Of a stretch of DNA of 64,000 nt, positions 50,716 through 60,523 are shown one piece after another; positions within the stretch are counted from its first letter, which is position 1; each line of letters begins with the position of its first letter. The stretch spans positions 11,838-75,837 of the forward strand of contig DXZQ01000012.1 of the NCBI GenBank assembly GCA_019419585.1, read 5' to 3'. The position numbers and the translations under genes are program-made. Below the pieces are notes generated by a model that worked only from the letters and a program-made list of their open reading frames with translations, did no database searches and was not told where the DNA came from. The stretch is from Collinsella sp. (GTDB taxonomy: Bacteria > Actinomycetota > Coriobacteriia > Coriobacteriales > Coriobacteriaceae).

Positions 50716-51819
50716 TTATTGCATTTGATACGGCGAAAGCATGGCCCGTTGCGAGCAGCTCGCGAACCAAACCGACACGAGCGCGAACATGAAGCCGTTG
50801 GCAAAACCGTTGGCAAACTGCATCGCACCGCGCTTCCACCACAGCAGGCTGCGATGAAGCACACCGTCCGAAAGCACCATGAACAGGCCCATGGTAAACG
50901 GAATAAAGCACATCACGGCAAAGGCCGAGAACACGCCCGAGATGGCCGACAGCACCAAAAACGGCGCCACAATGCCCATCAGGTAAAAGCCAGTACGAGC
51001 TTTGCCTTCCAAGCGCTCGGCCTCAACATGGGCGCGGCCGACCAGGTCGCCGCCCGCGGCACCGTTAGTGCCAGCATGGCCCATGCCGCTAATGCGGACC
51101 TCGTCGCCATCGTGCGTGCCGGCAGGAAACTCAATCGTCTGCTCGGAGGTCACACGGGTTCGCCCGCTGCCACCGCAATCGGGGCAGGGGTCGGCCACGA
51201 CCTTACCGGAACCGCCGCACTCGGGGCAGACCGACTGGAACGTGCCCGCACCAAACAGGAAGGACAGGTCGACGTCGATGTGGCCGCGGCCACCGCAGCT
51301 CGGGCAGGTATGGGCATGCTCAGACGAAACGGAGCCCGAGCCGCCGCAGTTGCTACAGGTATCGAAGCGCGTGTAGCGGACGGTCTTGCGGGCACCGCCC
51401 TTGGCCTCCTTGGCGTCGAGTTTGATATCGACGACCACGTTGGCGCCGTTCTCGGGATTGTAGGCAGCCTGGCCGCGACGCTGCTGGCCCCAGGCGCCAC
51501 CAAAGGGAAAGCCGCCCTCAAAGGGATTGCCATAGCCCGTGCTGCCGGCGTAGCCGCCACCATAGGGCGAAGCCGTAGGAGCACCGGCAAAGGGATTGCC
51601 AGAACGCATGGCGTCGTAGCGCGCACGTTTTTGCTCATCCGAAAGCACGGCGTAGGCCTCGGAAACCTCTTTAAACTTTTCCTCGGCATCCGGCTCTTTA
51701 TTGACGTCCGGATGGAGCTTACGGGCCTTTTGCTGGAAGGCCTTTTGAATATCACGCGAGGTGGCGTCCTTGGAGACACCCAGAATCTCGTAGTAATCTT
51801 TTTCGTTCATCGTCGCCAT
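50716..51819 (-). CDS. Membrane-anchored DnaJ-like protein
   Basis: The 367-residue protein starts as a DnaJ: J domain with HPD at 36-38, a Gly/Phe/Pro-rich stretch, then four zinc repeats (CSNCGGSG, CPSCGGRG, CPECGGSG, CPDCGGSG). The C-terminal domain is cut short after the first substrate-binding region (EQTIEFPAGTHDGDEVRISGMGHAG). It is replaced from about residue 270 by three hydrophobic spans (GIVAPFLVLSAISGVFSAFAVM, MGLFMVL region, NGFMFALVSVWFASC). It should hold a J/zinc module at the cytoplasmic membrane face. ATG 51819 has AGGAGG 9 bases ahead. Confidence 0.88.
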   Translation of the reverse strand: MATMNEKDYYEILGVSKDATSRDIQKAFQQKARKLHPDVNKEPDAEEKFKEVSEAYAVLSDEQKRARYDAMRSGNPFAGAPTASPYGGGYAGSTGYGNPFEGGFPFGGAWGQQRRGQAAYNPENGANVVVDIKLDAKEAKGGARKTVRYTRFDTCSNCGGSGSVSSEHAHTCPSCGGRGHIDVDLSFLFGAGTFQSVCPECGGSGKVVADPCPDCGGSGRTRVTSEQTIEFPAGTHDGDEVRISGMGHAGTNGAAGGDLVGRAHVEAERLEGKARTGFYLMGIVAPFLVLSAISGVFSAFAVMCFIPFTMGLFMVLSDGVLHRSLLWWKRGAMQFANGFANGFMFALVSVWFASCSQRAMLSPYQMQ

Positions 51820-51877
51820 GCGCGGCAACCTCCTGCTCACAGCAGCGTATATATTCCGGTAATTCTACCCGAGCGGC

Positions 51878-53110
51878 CTAAGCTAGATCCCAAAACAGCT
51901 CGAACAGAACATTTCCATCGAGCCAGCCCAGATGGGTCGGCGGCAGACGAGCTCGAACATGGCCCGCGATGACATCTGCCGAGGTGAAGGGTCCCTCATG
52001 AATCCCGAGCGTCTCGGGCACCCAAGTGGCAAGACCCAATTCGAGCGCACGATCGCAGGCAGCTGCCAGCTCGTCCGTTGGGATGACGCAAGCTGCACGA
52101 GCCAACAGGTCGGACGCAACACCGCGCGTCATGCGACAAGCGAGCATCAAGTCTTCGGCGACAGCCTCGCGCTGCGACAGATATTCGGCCTCGAACGCCG
52201 TCGCGTCATCGTCACGTTGCACCAGACGCACGCGGTACGAATCGCCTCGAGAAGACACGCCGGGGAACAAACCTGCAAGACGGTCGAAATCCTCGTCGTC
52301 GAGCATGCCCGCGGCAGAACGACCCAGGCCCAGGTAGCCCTGTCCGGTCCAGTAGGCAATGTTATGGGCGCACTCATGGCCGTCGAGCGCGTAGCTCGCC
52401 ACCTCATACGGATGATAGCCGGCCGCACCCAGGCGCTCACGCGCCGCGTCCATGCACGAAGCCTGAAAATCCTCATCGGGCTCGAGCGACTCGTCACGGC
52501 ACGCCATGCGATAAAGGGGCGTCCCCTCCTCAAGCGTGAGCGGGTAGATCGACACATGATGCGGCGCCGCCGCCAGCACGCCATCGAGCGTGCTCCGCCA
52601 GCTTGCGGCCGTCTGCCCGGGAAGGCCGCACATCAGGTCGCACGACACATCGAGGCCAGCATCCTTCACCGTCGCGATAGCCGCAAGTGCCCGATTAGCA
52701 TCGTGAATGCGGCCAATAGCGGCCAGCTCGGTATTGTCGAGGGTTTGCACGCCCAGAGAGATGCGCGTGACACCCGCCTCGGCAAGCGCGGTGGCGAGCT
52801 CAGCGGTCAGGGACTCAGGATTGGCTTCGCAAGTAAATTCAACGGGTTTGCACCACATGGAGATACGCCGGGCAAGTTCCACCAGGCGCTCCCCTGCCAG
52901 CGATGGCGTGCCGCCGCCAGTATAGACCGTGCGGACCTGCGCAAGCGCCCCGGCGTCGCCAAAGGAATCGAGGCGCGCATACAACTGCTCAAAATAGGAA
53001 TCAAGCGCGACATCCAAATCACACGCAGCAAAGCTGCGCGAGTCAAAGTCGCAGTACCGGCACTTTTGAGCGCAAAACGGCACGTGCACGTACAGCGCGG
53101 TAACGGCCAC
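51878..53110 (-). CDS. hemW: HemW-type radical SAM protein (heme chaperone)
   Basis: The 410-residue protein has the HemW signature: ALYVHVPFCAQKCRYCDFDS with the Cys-x3-Cys-x2-Cys-x-Asp-Phe cluster motif, YTGGGTPSL, FTCEANPESL, RISLGVQTLD and NIAYWTGQGYLGLGRSA. HemW delivers heme and is often misannotated as oxygen-independent coproporphyrinogen oxidase. The start is GTG at 53110 with GGAGG (in the end of dusB) 7 bases ahead; the frame upstream lies inside dusB. It precedes the DnaJ pair, as hemW precedes the heat-shock genes in many Gram-positive bacteria. Confidence 0.92.
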   Translation of the reverse strand: MAVTALYVHVPFCAQKCRYCDFDSRSFAACDLDVALDSYFEQLYARLDSFGDAGALAQVRTVYTGGGTPSLAGERLVELARRISMWCKPVEFTCEANPESLTAELATALAEAGVTRISLGVQTLDNTELAAIGRIHDANRALAAIATVKDAGLDVSCDLMCGLPGQTAASWRSTLDGVLAAAPHHVSIYPLTLEEGTPLYRMACRDESLEPDEDFQASCMDAARERLGAAGYHPYEVASYALDGHECAHNIAYWTGQGYLGLGRSAAGMLDDEDFDRLAGLFPGVSSRGDSYRVRLVQRDDDATAFEAEYLSQREAVAEDLMLACRMTRGVASDLLARAACVIPTDELAAACDRALELGLATWVPETLGIHEGPFTSADVIAGHVRARLPPTHLGWLDGNVLFELFWDLA

Positions 53111-53112
53111 CG

Positions 53113-54156
53113 TTAGGCCTCCAGCGGATGAGCTGGCACCGACTCGCCGGCGGCAAGCGCGGCCTCGCAGGCCACCACGTCGCGCTCGATATCTTCGACC
53201 AGCGACATGAACTCCTCGTACGTAGAGCAACGCACCACCTGAGCGCGCCAGGCGGCGGCATGGGGCATGCCCTTTAAGTACCAGCTTGCGTACGTGCGAG
53301 CACGCGACATGAGCGGCAGAAGCTCGTGCGTCAACGTCAGGTGCTCACGCAGAGCCTCCAGGCGCTCGACCGAGGAGCGAGAAGGAACCGGCGTGCCATC
53401 GAGTGCAAGGGCTCGGGCATCGCCGAACACCCACGGATTGCCGTAGATGCCGCGCGCGATAAACACCGCGCTGGCACCCGAGCCGTGCAGATGCTCAGCA
53501 GCGTCCTCGGCCGAGAACACATCGCCCGAACCAATCACGGGAATCTCGACAGCGTCGGCAACCTCATCGACGACCGACCAATCGGCCTGGCCCGTGTAGA
53601 GCTGCGTGGCGCAACGACCATGCACGGCGACTGCGGCAGCCCCTGCACTCTCAAGCATCTGGGCAAATGTCGCGGCATTACGGTCCTCGGCATAAAAGCC
53701 CTTGCGAATCTTGACGGTCACGGGCACGTGCGCCGCGCCCACCGTGGCCTCGACGATCTTTTCCGCCAGGTCGGGCGTGCGCATGAGCGCCGAACCCTCG
53801 CCCTTGGTGACAACCTTGCGGGCGGGGCATGCCATATTGATATCGATGAGCGACAGGCGATCGCCAACGCGCTCCTCAACGGCGGCGACGGCGCTCGCAA
53901 ACTGCTCGGGCTTGGAGCCAAAGAGCTGCACGCAAATCTGCTGCTCCTCGTCGGCCGGTAGCACCAGGCGCCAGGTCTTGTTGCTGGCATAGGCAAGACC
54001 CGCCACGCTCACCATCTCGCTGTAGGCAAGGTTGGCACCGCGGCGGCGACACATGATGCGATAGGCGGGGTCGGTCACGCCCGCCATGGGAGCCATAAGG
54101 AACGGCTGCTCGGCATAGGCACCCAGCAGCCGCAGACTATATTCGGAAAGAGCCAT
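53113..54156 (-). CDS. tRNA-dihydrouridine synthase
   Basis: An FMN enzyme of 347 residues that reduces uridine in the tRNA D-loop. Marks are LMAPMAGVTDPAYR, YSEMVSVAGL, QLFGSKPEQFASAV, DINMACPARKVVTKGEGSALM with the active-site Cys, VTVKIRKGF, VAVHGRCATQLYTGQADW and IGSGDVFSAEDA. It is DusB-like by its gene order and length. It starts 4 bases after lepA. Confidence 0.94.
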   Translation of the reverse strand: MALSEYSLRLLGAYAEQPFLMAPMAGVTDPAYRIMCRRRGANLAYSEMVSVAGLAYASNKTWRLVLPADEEQQICVQLFGSKPEQFASAVAAVEERVGDRLSLIDINMACPARKVVTKGEGSALMRTPDLAEKIVEATVGAAHVPVTVKIRKGFYAEDRNAATFAQMLESAGAAAVAVHGRCATQLYTGQADWSVVDEVADAVEIPVIGSGDVFSAEDAAEHLHGSGASAVFIARGIYGNPWVFGDARALALDGTPVPSRSSVERLEALREHLTLTHELLPLMSRARTYASWYLKGMPHAAAWRAQVVRCSTYEEFMSLVEDIERDVVACEAALAAGESVPAHPLEA

Positions 54157-54160
54157 AGAC

Positions 54161-55972
54161 CTACTCGTCCACCTTGAGGATCGCCATAAACGCCTCCTGC
54201 GGGACCTCGACCGATCCGATGGCCTTCATACGCTTCTTGCCCTCTTTCTGCTTCTCGAGCAGCTTGCGCTTACGCGAGATATCGCCGCCGTAGCACTTAG
54301 CAAGAACGTCCTTGCGACGCGCCTTGACGGTGGAACGGGCGATGATCTTGTTGCCGATAGCACCCTGGATGGGCACCTCGAACAGCTGACGCGGGATGAT
54401 CTCCTTGAGCTTGTCGCACAGGCCACGGGCCAGGCCATACGCCTTGTCCTTATGGACGATAAACGAAAGCGCGTCCACCTCGTCGCCCGAAAGCAAAATA
54501 TCGAGCTTCACGAGCTCGGAGGGACGGTACTCGTTGAACTCGTAGTCGAGCGAGGCATAGCCCTTGGTGCGGCTCTTGAGCTGATCGAAGAAGTCCAAGA
54601 TGAGCTCGGCGAGCGGCATATCGAAGCGCATCTCGACCGATTTGCTCGTCAGGTGGATCATGTCGGTTGTGACGCCGCGGTGCTCGATGGCGAGCTGCAT
54701 GACGGCACCCGTGTACTCAGGCGGGCAGATGATCTTTGCCTTGAGGTAGGGTTCCTCGATACGATCGATGCGTGTGGCCTCGGGAAGGTCCTGCGGACTG
54801 CGGACATCGATCATTTCGCCGTCGGTCTTGTAGACGTGATAGTCAACCGAGGGACTCGTGGCAATGAGGTCCAGGTTGAACTCGCGCTCCAGGCGTTCCT
54901 TGACGACTTCCATGTGCAGCAGGCCCAGGAAGCCCACGCGGAAGCCAAAGCCGAGCGCCACCGAGGTCTCGGGCTCCCACACCAACGACGGGTCGTTGAC
55001 GTGCAGTTTATCGAGCGCGTCACGCAGGTTCTCGTAGTCCTTGTTGTCGATCGGGAACAGGCCCGTATAGACCATGGGCTTGGCCTCGCGATAACCGGGA
55101 AGCGGCTCGAGGCAGGGGTTCGACGCCCACGTAAGGGTATCGCCCACGCGAACGGCCTCGGGATCCTTCAAGCCCGTGACCACATATCCGACCTCGCCGA
55201 CCGTCAGCGCGTCGACCGGGGTCTCGGCAGGACGCTTGACGCCCACACCGTCGACCAAGAAGTCACCCTTGGCCTGCATCATGCGCAGGGTATCGCCCTT
55301 TTTGATGGAACCATCGAAGACGCGCACCGTAGCCACCACACCGCGATACTCGTCAAAGTACGAATCCAAAATGAGCGCTTTGAGCGGAGCGTTTGCATCG
55401 CCCTTAGGCGGCGAAATCAAAAAGACAATGGACTCCAGCAGATCGTGAATGCCCTCGCCGGTCTTGCCCGAGACGCACACAGCATCATCGGCAGGGATCG
55501 CCAGGTCATCCTCGATCTCGGTCTTAACCTCATCGGGATGGGCCGAGGGCAGGTCGATCTTGTTGATGGCCGGCACAATGTCCAGATTGGCGTTCATGGC
55601 GAGCGTCGCGTTGGAAACGGTCTGCGCCTCGACGCCCTGCGTGGCGTCGACAACGAGTACCGCGCCCTCACAGGCTGCCAGCGAGCGCGAGACCTCATAG
55701 GTAAAGTCCACGTGGCCCGGCGTATCGATCAGATTGAACTGATACGTCTCACCATCGTCGGCGTCATAGGAAACGCGGACGGCATTGGACTTGATCGTAA
55801 TGCCGCGCTCGCGCTCGATATCCATGGTGTCGAGCAGCTGCGACTCCATGTCGCGTTCGTCGACGGTATGGGTGAGCTCGAGGATGCGGTCGCTGATCGT
55901 GGACTTGCCATGGTCGATATGCGCAACGATCGAGAAGTTGCGGATGTGGGAAATGTCAATTGAAGTATTCAT
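54161..55972 (-). CDS. lepA: Elongation factor 4 (LepA)
   Basis: A 603-residue translational GTPase related to EF-G that aids ribosome assembly or back-translocates stalled ribosomes. G1 is AHIDHGKSTI, G3 DTPGHVDF, G4 NKIDLPSA. The C-terminal LepA-specific domain includes ARSTVKARRKDVLAKCYGGDISRKRKLLEKQKEGKKRMK. The ATG at 55972 is chosen by alignment of MNTSIDISHIRNFSIVAHIDHG; the frame extends to 56032 without support. It leads the long - strand run that ends in recO and is separated from rpsT by a terminator. Confidence 0.97.
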   Translation of the reverse strand: MNTSIDISHIRNFSIVAHIDHGKSTISDRILELTHTVDERDMESQLLDTMDIERERGITIKSNAVRVSYDADDGETYQFNLIDTPGHVDFTYEVSRSLAACEGAVLVVDATQGVEAQTVSNATLAMNANLDIVPAINKIDLPSAHPDEVKTEIEDDLAIPADDAVCVSGKTGEGIHDLLESIVFLISPPKGDANAPLKALILDSYFDEYRGVVATVRVFDGSIKKGDTLRMMQAKGDFLVDGVGVKRPAETPVDALTVGEVGYVVTGLKDPEAVRVGDTLTWASNPCLEPLPGYREAKPMVYTGLFPIDNKDYENLRDALDKLHVNDPSLVWEPETSVALGFGFRVGFLGLLHMEVVKERLEREFNLDLIATSPSVDYHVYKTDGEMIDVRSPQDLPEATRIDRIEEPYLKAKIICPPEYTGAVMQLAIEHRGVTTDMIHLTSKSVEMRFDMPLAELILDFFDQLKSRTKGYASLDYEFNEYRPSELVKLDILLSGDEVDALSFIVHKDKAYGLARGLCDKLKEIIPRQLFEVPIQGAIGNKIIARSTVKARRKDVLAKCYGGDISRKRKLLEKQKEGKKRMKAIGSVEVPQEAFMAILKVDE

Positions 55973-55995
55973 GCGGACTATCTTACCCGAGCGGT

Positions 55996-56034
55996 ACAAA
56001 AAATGGAGCCTGTTCCATAAAACAGGCTCCATTT
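55996..56034 (-). terminator. Terminator of rpsT
   Basis: A perfect 14-bp stem (AAATGGAGCCTGTT / AACAGGCTCCATTT) with a 6-base loop is followed on the - strand by a T run. Confidence 0.9.
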
Positions 56035-56068
56035 ATGCGCGTAATCTGTGTGGTGTGAAATTTACAAC

Positions 56069-56335
56069 TTAGGCGTTGATGCTGTTCACGAGCTTGGCAA
56101 GACCGGACTTGCGGTTGGAAGCCTGGTTCTTGTGGATAACATGCTTGGCGGCAGCCATGTCGAGACGCTTGGTGACGGTCTTGAGGGCAGCCTGGGCCTT
56201 CTCGGCGTCGCCCTCGGCGACGGCGGACTGGACGTGCTTGGTCAGCGTCTTGAGCTCGGACTTGACAGCCTTGTTACGCATGCGAGCTGCCTCATTGGTG
56301 CGGATACGCTTCTTCTGAGACTTGATGTTTGCCAC
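56069..56335 (-). CDS. rpsT: 30S ribosomal protein S20
   Basis: The 88-residue basic protein binds the 5' and 3' minor domains of 16S rRNA. The sequence ANIKSQKKRIRTNEAARMRNKAVKSELK, KTVTKRLDMAAAKHVIHKNQASNRKSGLAKLV is typical. It starts with GTG at 56335 behind GAAAGGA. It is a single gene with a promoter upstream and a strong terminator. Confidence 0.97.
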   Translation of the reverse strand: MANIKSQKKRIRTNEAARMRNKAVKSELKTLTKHVQSAVAEGDAEKAQAALKTVTKRLDMAAAKHVIHKNQASNRKSGLAKLVNSINA

Positions 56336-56410
56336 TTCTGGAGTTCCTTTCGAGTTCCTTGCAAAAAATGTATGACACCTCTGAGACACGGTGAGGTCAT
56401 GCAAGCGCCT

Positions 56411-56419
56411 ACTATAGCA
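56411..56419 (-). promoter_or_regulatory. Extended -10 promoter of rpsT
   Basis: On the - strand TGC-TATAGT lies about 75 bases ahead of the rpsT start codon. No good -35 is found at the right distance, so it is taken as an extended -10 promoter. Confidence 0.5.
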
Positions 56420-56468
56420 CGCTCCCTCTCAAAGGGATAGAACGAATTTGTCAAATAGGCAGGTATCA

Positions 56469-57431
56469 TCACGATTTTCTCAAGATGTTCGTAATCCAGA
56501 GCAAAAGCGCCGTCTGAGAATCGGCCGAACCCTTGAGCGCGAGCTCCACATCGACCGCACCCTCGAGCGCTGCGACGAGCTCGGTCATCGAAAAACGACG
56601 CGCCCAGGTAAGGTGATTCTTGACCTGCCAGGACTGGAGCTTGAGCGTTGCGGCCAGCTCGCGACCCTGCCCACGCGCGTCGAGCGCCTTGGCGACGATA
56701 AGCTCGCGAATGCGACCGCACAGCAATGTGTAAGTCCACACGTAGCTCTTGGAGGGCAGGAGCTTAAAGAGCTCGAGCGAACGCCGCATATCGCGAGCCG
56801 AGATGGCGTTGAGGAAGTCCCAGGGTTGGATCTCGGCCGTACGTACAATCCAGCGCTCAACATCGGCAAGTTCAATCTGGGGCGACTCGACCATCTGGGC
56901 AAGCTTAGCCAAGTCGTTATCGAGCATGCGCGTGTTTTCGCCCGAACGCGAGACGAGCTCCTCGGCGGCCGCCGTCGAAATCGACTTACCGCGCTGCGTC
57001 GCCATCTGCTGAACACGGCGCGGCAGTTCCCAGCGCTTGGTACCCGAGCAATCGACGATAGCCTTCTTGTCGATCTTGGCGATTGCCTTATACAGGCGCG
57101 TATTCTTGGCAAGTGAGTCGGCGATGATGAGGCAGACCGTTGTTGGGCTGGGACTCGCCAGATACCCAACGAGCGGCTCCGAGACCGCCTTGGCGAGCTT
57201 TGAGCAGCCATCGAGGATTACCAGACGAAACTCGCTGCCCATCGGAAAGGTGTTAAGCGATCCGATAATGGACTCGATATCGGGGTCCTTGGTCATGTCT
57301 CGCTCGTCGAGGTTGAACTCGACCATACCCGATTTTTCCAGACGCGCTTTCATACGCGAGACGGCGTGGTCGCGCTTAACTCCGTCGGTACCGACAATCA
57401 GATATGCCGGCAGCAAACCGGTTTCGGACAT
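56469..57431 (-). CDS. holA: DNA polymerase III delta subunit
   Basis: A 320-residue clamp-loader subunit. It has an N-terminal AAA+-like domain without a Walker A (LLPAYLIVGTDGVKRDHAVSRM, RLVILDGCSKLAKAV, VCLIIAD) and the C-terminal collar domain (RRSLELFKLLPSKSYVWTYTLLCGRIRELIVAKAL). It starts at the ATG 57431 behind GGGAGGGGAG. It lies downstream of comEC, the usual order (comEA-comEC-holA-rpsT) in Gram-positive bacteria. Confidence 0.93.
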   Translation of the reverse strand: MSETGLLPAYLIVGTDGVKRDHAVSRMKARLEKSGMVEFNLDERDMTKDPDIESIIGSLNTFPMGSEFRLVILDGCSKLAKAVSEPLVGYLASPSPTTVCLIIADSLAKNTRLYKAIAKIDKKAIVDCSGTKRWELPRRVQQMATQRGKSISTAAAEELVSRSGENTRMLDNDLAKLAQMVESPQIELADVERWIVRTAEIQPWDFLNAISARDMRRSLELFKLLPSKSYVWTYTLLCGRIRELIVAKALDARGQGRELAATLKLQSWQVKNHLTWARRFSMTELVAALEGAVDVELALKGSADSQTALLLWITNILRKS

Positions 57432-57509
57432 TGCGCTCCCCTCCCGCAGGCCTTCGTATTCGTTCCGTGCCATTCTAGCCCAGGGGTCCACCACACGCCA
57501 ACGACGTCG

Positions 57510-59813
57510 TCACGGTCGCTGGCATCGCATCGCAAAGCCATTCGCAGTCGGTGTGACGGTAATGTCGCCGTGTTCGATAGTACACGCGAACACACCACCC
57601 GCTTCCTTAACGGCATCGATGCAGGCATCGGACGGATGGCCGTATCGATTCCCCTCACCGGCGCTTGCGAGGGAAAGCTCGGGCTTCAGGACGTCCAGCA
57701 ACTCGCCATCGACTGAAACCTTGGAGCCGTGATGCCCAAGTTTAAGGACATCGATATCCCCCACCTCCTGCACGAATTCCCGCTCTTGGTCGAGCTCGGC
57801 ATCACCGGTGAGAAGTATTCGCAGGCCCTTGCCTTCCTGAACATAAGAGAGCAGCAGGACAAGCGAGTCCTCATTTCCCTCGCCATCCACGAACTCGAAT
57901 GGCCACATCACGCGGGCGCAAAATGAGCCGATGTCGACCGTATCCCCACGGCGCACCTGCCGATACTCCACGCCAGGTCGGTTCAATACCTCGGCAGGAG
58001 CATCCTCCAGCGCATCCGCCGCCACGGCAATCGTTCCGACCGAAAACTGTTCGAGCACGGCAGGCAAACCACCCCAGTGGTCCTCATCCCAATGCGTCAC
58101 AAAAACGGCATCGATATGGTGCACGTTATTGCGAACCAACGCCGCAACCACACACTCGTCGAGCCCGCAGTCGACGAGAGCTACTGCGCCGCCTTGGCGG
58201 ATAAGAATCGCATCGGCCTGGCCCACATCGAGCACCGTCACCGAAGGCGGAGCGAATCGATCCCAATAGACGTACGGAATCGCAGCCAAGAGCATCAGGC
58301 ATGCAAGCCCCACCGCCATAGGACGTGCACGGGGACGCGGCCACCAGACCAGCAGAACCGCCAGAAAACACGGCACCAGGTAAATCCACATGCTATCGGG
58401 CGGCACGCTCACGTATGCACCCGGCACGGCGGCAAACAGCTGCTCGAAGAACAGCGCGCAACGGGCGGCAATCATGGGCACAACGAGCGCCCAAGTCCGC
58501 AACGGTCCCACGAGCGAAAAGGGAGCCAGCACGATCGACACAGCGAGCAGAACGCTCACCACCGGACCGATGACCGCATTTGCCAACGGAGCAATGAGCG
58601 AGAATGTACCGAAGGCAGGAACGGTAATGGGAAGTGTCGCCAGTTGCGAGCACAGCGTGACGGAAAGCATGCCGGCAACGCCCGATGGCAAGCCCAGCTC
58701 ACCCAAAGCGTAGGTCGCATAAGAGCAAAAGCACAGAATGGCTAAGACGCTGGCACATGAAAGCTGAAAGCCCATCTCAAACAGCACCGTCGGCCGCAGC
58801 AGCACAAAGATGGACATGGTTGCGAAGAGCGCCGAAAGGCCGTGCCGGCGACGCCCCGCGCCGTTTACGACAAGCGTCGCGAACACCATGCAGCACGCGC
58901 GCACAGCCGAGGGAGACGCGCCCGTAAAGGCAGCGTAGCCCACAAGCGTTATCGCCAATATCGCCCGCTGAAGACCACGTGAGCACCGAGTCTTTTGCAA
59001 TACACCCTCGATTACAAACCCCACGATAGCCAAATGGCTGCCCGAGACGGCGATAAGATGCGCCGTTCCCGTCACCGAAAACCAGTCGCTCGCCGGCTGG
59101 GCGCGCAGCTCGGCCGAACGACCGCAGACGACTCCAGCTATGAGCGCACGCGCCGGGTCGGTCGCAGGCGAGATGGACGCAAGCAGCTCATTTCGCAGTC
59201 GAAGCAGCGGCCCCGGAGAGCCCTCGTCGACCGACACCAACCGGATGACCTTCACTTTTCGGAGCTCGCCTCGAAGCACGCGTGAGCGACCATACGCATC
59301 GTTCTCAAAACGTAAAACGCGACCGATAACACGCACGTGCGCCCCGACCTTGAGCTCACGATCACACGATAGGCGAACCGTTGCCAAGTTCTTACCGTCC
59401 GCGCGTGCCTCGCAGGTATAGGAATACACGTCGTCGTTTATGGATGGATCACCCTGCACGACAAACTCGAGGCCGCTTGCCGCTCGACCGTCGAGCGCCC
59501 TCGAGGCGCTTAGCGCACCCACAGCCCACCACGCCGAGACGACCGCTCCCGCCACGAGACCGACGGACGCGGCATACAGCCACCGCTTCAAAGGGGCAAG
59601 CCGCGCACAAGATTGAGCCAGCACAACGAATACCGCAGCCGCAATGGGAATGGCTATAAGCAATGTGACGGGCGCTGGCTGCTCTCCCAGCAGCAAATCG
59701 GCTGCCAAGTTAAGCACCAATCCGCAGCTCGCACACAAGCCGGCACAAATGGCCATCGTCCACGGAATCAGGGGCCGCGGAGGCATCACGTGCTCTCGCT
59801 CGGTCGCACTCAT
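57510..59813 (-). CDS. comEC: DNA internalization channel protein ComEC/Rec2
   Basis: The 767-residue membrane protein forms the channel that takes single-stranded DNA across the membrane during transformation. It has several N-terminal spans and an OB-like DUF4131 region, the Competence domain (GVVCGRSAELRAQPASDWFSVTGTAHLIAVSGSHLAIVG), then a C-terminal metallo-beta-lactamase domain (VLDVGQADAILIRQGGAVALVDCG, THWDEDHWGG). Its ATG overlaps the comEA stop by 4 bases. No pilus (comG) genes are in this window. Confidence 0.94.
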   Translation of the reverse strand: MSATEREHVMPPRPLIPWTMAICAGLCASCGLVLNLAADLLLGEQPAPVTLLIAIPIAAAVFVVLAQSCARLAPLKRWLYAASVGLVAGAVVSAWWAVGALSASRALDGRAASGLEFVVQGDPSINDDVYSYTCEARADGKNLATVRLSCDRELKVGAHVRVIGRVLRFENDAYGRSRVLRGELRKVKVIRLVSVDEGSPGPLLRLRNELLASISPATDPARALIAGVVCGRSAELRAQPASDWFSVTGTAHLIAVSGSHLAIVGFVIEGVLQKTRCSRGLQRAILAITLVGYAAFTGASPSAVRACCMVFATLVVNGAGRRRHGLSALFATMSIFVLLRPTVLFEMGFQLSCASVLAILCFCSYATYALGELGLPSGVAGMLSVTLCSQLATLPITVPAFGTFSLIAPLANAVIGPVVSVLLAVSIVLAPFSLVGPLRTWALVVPMIAARCALFFEQLFAAVPGAYVSVPPDSMWIYLVPCFLAVLLVWWPRPRARPMAVGLACLMLLAAIPYVYWDRFAPPSVTVLDVGQADAILIRQGGAVALVDCGLDECVVAALVRNNVHHIDAVFVTHWDEDHWGGLPAVLEQFSVGTIAVAADALEDAPAEVLNRPGVEYRQVRRGDTVDIGSFCARVMWPFEFVDGEGNEDSLVLLLSYVQEGKGLRILLTGDAELDQEREFVQEVGDIDVLKLGHHGSKVSVDGELLDVLKPELSLASAGEGNRYGHPSDACIDAVKEAGGVFACTIEHGDITVTPTANGFAMRCQRP

Positions 59814-60523
59814 ACGCAGATGCAATCTTTGATTTTGGCAAGCTTCTTCTCGCCGATTCCCGACACGCGCATCAGATCGTCAACCGAAGCAAAAGCACCG
59901 TTCTTTGTCCGTTCATCGATAATCGACTGTGCCATTGAGGGACCGATTCCCGAGAGCGTCTGCAGCTCTGCCGAGCTTGCCGTATTAATGTTTACTAGGC
60001 CTGTTGCGCCACCGACGCCTGATGATGCGGAAGTCCCACCATCAACACCGGCTTCCGCAATGGACACCTGCTGCTCCCCTACCGTTGGAACGTGAATTTT
60101 TTGTCCATCAGTGACCTTGGATGCACGATTAAGCCCCGTAACGTCTGCTTCGGGCGCCAGCCCGCCGGCGGCATCAATCGCCTGAGCCACCCGCGCCCCG
60201 TCTTTGAGGCGATATACACCGGGTGACACCACGGCGCCATCAACATCGACATAGACCTCTGCCGCGGCAGACGCCTTAGGCGAAGAGCCTTCAGATGTCT
60301 TTCCGCTCGAAGCATCGCCGGATCCCGGCTCCACTAACGTGCCCGAACCATCAGTGCGCTCAAACGACACACCGCCGGCACCGCCGCCAAGGTTCGCCAT
60401 TGCCAGTCCACTCGCCGTCGCAATGACGACCAGTATCGCCATCACCACTGCCTTATGACCGAGCAGTTTGCCCGCCCAGCGGTCCATCTTTTTGACTCGT
60501 TCGTGTTGCTCGCGCTGCGCCAT
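59810..60523 (-). CDS. comEA: Competence DNA-binding protein ComEA
   Basis: A 237-residue membrane-anchored DNA receptor. It has an N-terminal transmembrane helix (about 25-45), a disordered Gly/Ser linker, a SLBB domain (EVYVDVDGAVVSPGVYRL..ARVAQAIDAAGGL) and a C-terminal helix-hairpin-helix pair (GLVNINTASSAELQTLSGIGPSMAQSIIDER, LMRVSGIGEKKLAKIKD). The start at 60523 has GGGAGGTG 6 bases ahead. It overlaps comEC, so the two are one unit. Confidence 0.95.
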   Translation of the reverse strand: MAQREQHERVKKMDRWAGKLLGHKAVVMAILVVIATASGLAMANLGGGAGGVSFERTDGSGTLVEPGSGDASSGKTSEGSSPKASAAAEVYVDVDGAVVSPGVYRLKDGARVAQAIDAAGGLAPEADVTGLNRASKVTDGQKIHVPTVGEQQVSIAEAGVDGGTSASSGVGGATGLVNINTASSAELQTLSGIGPSMAQSIIDERTKNGAFASVDDLMRVSGIGEKKLAKIKDCICV

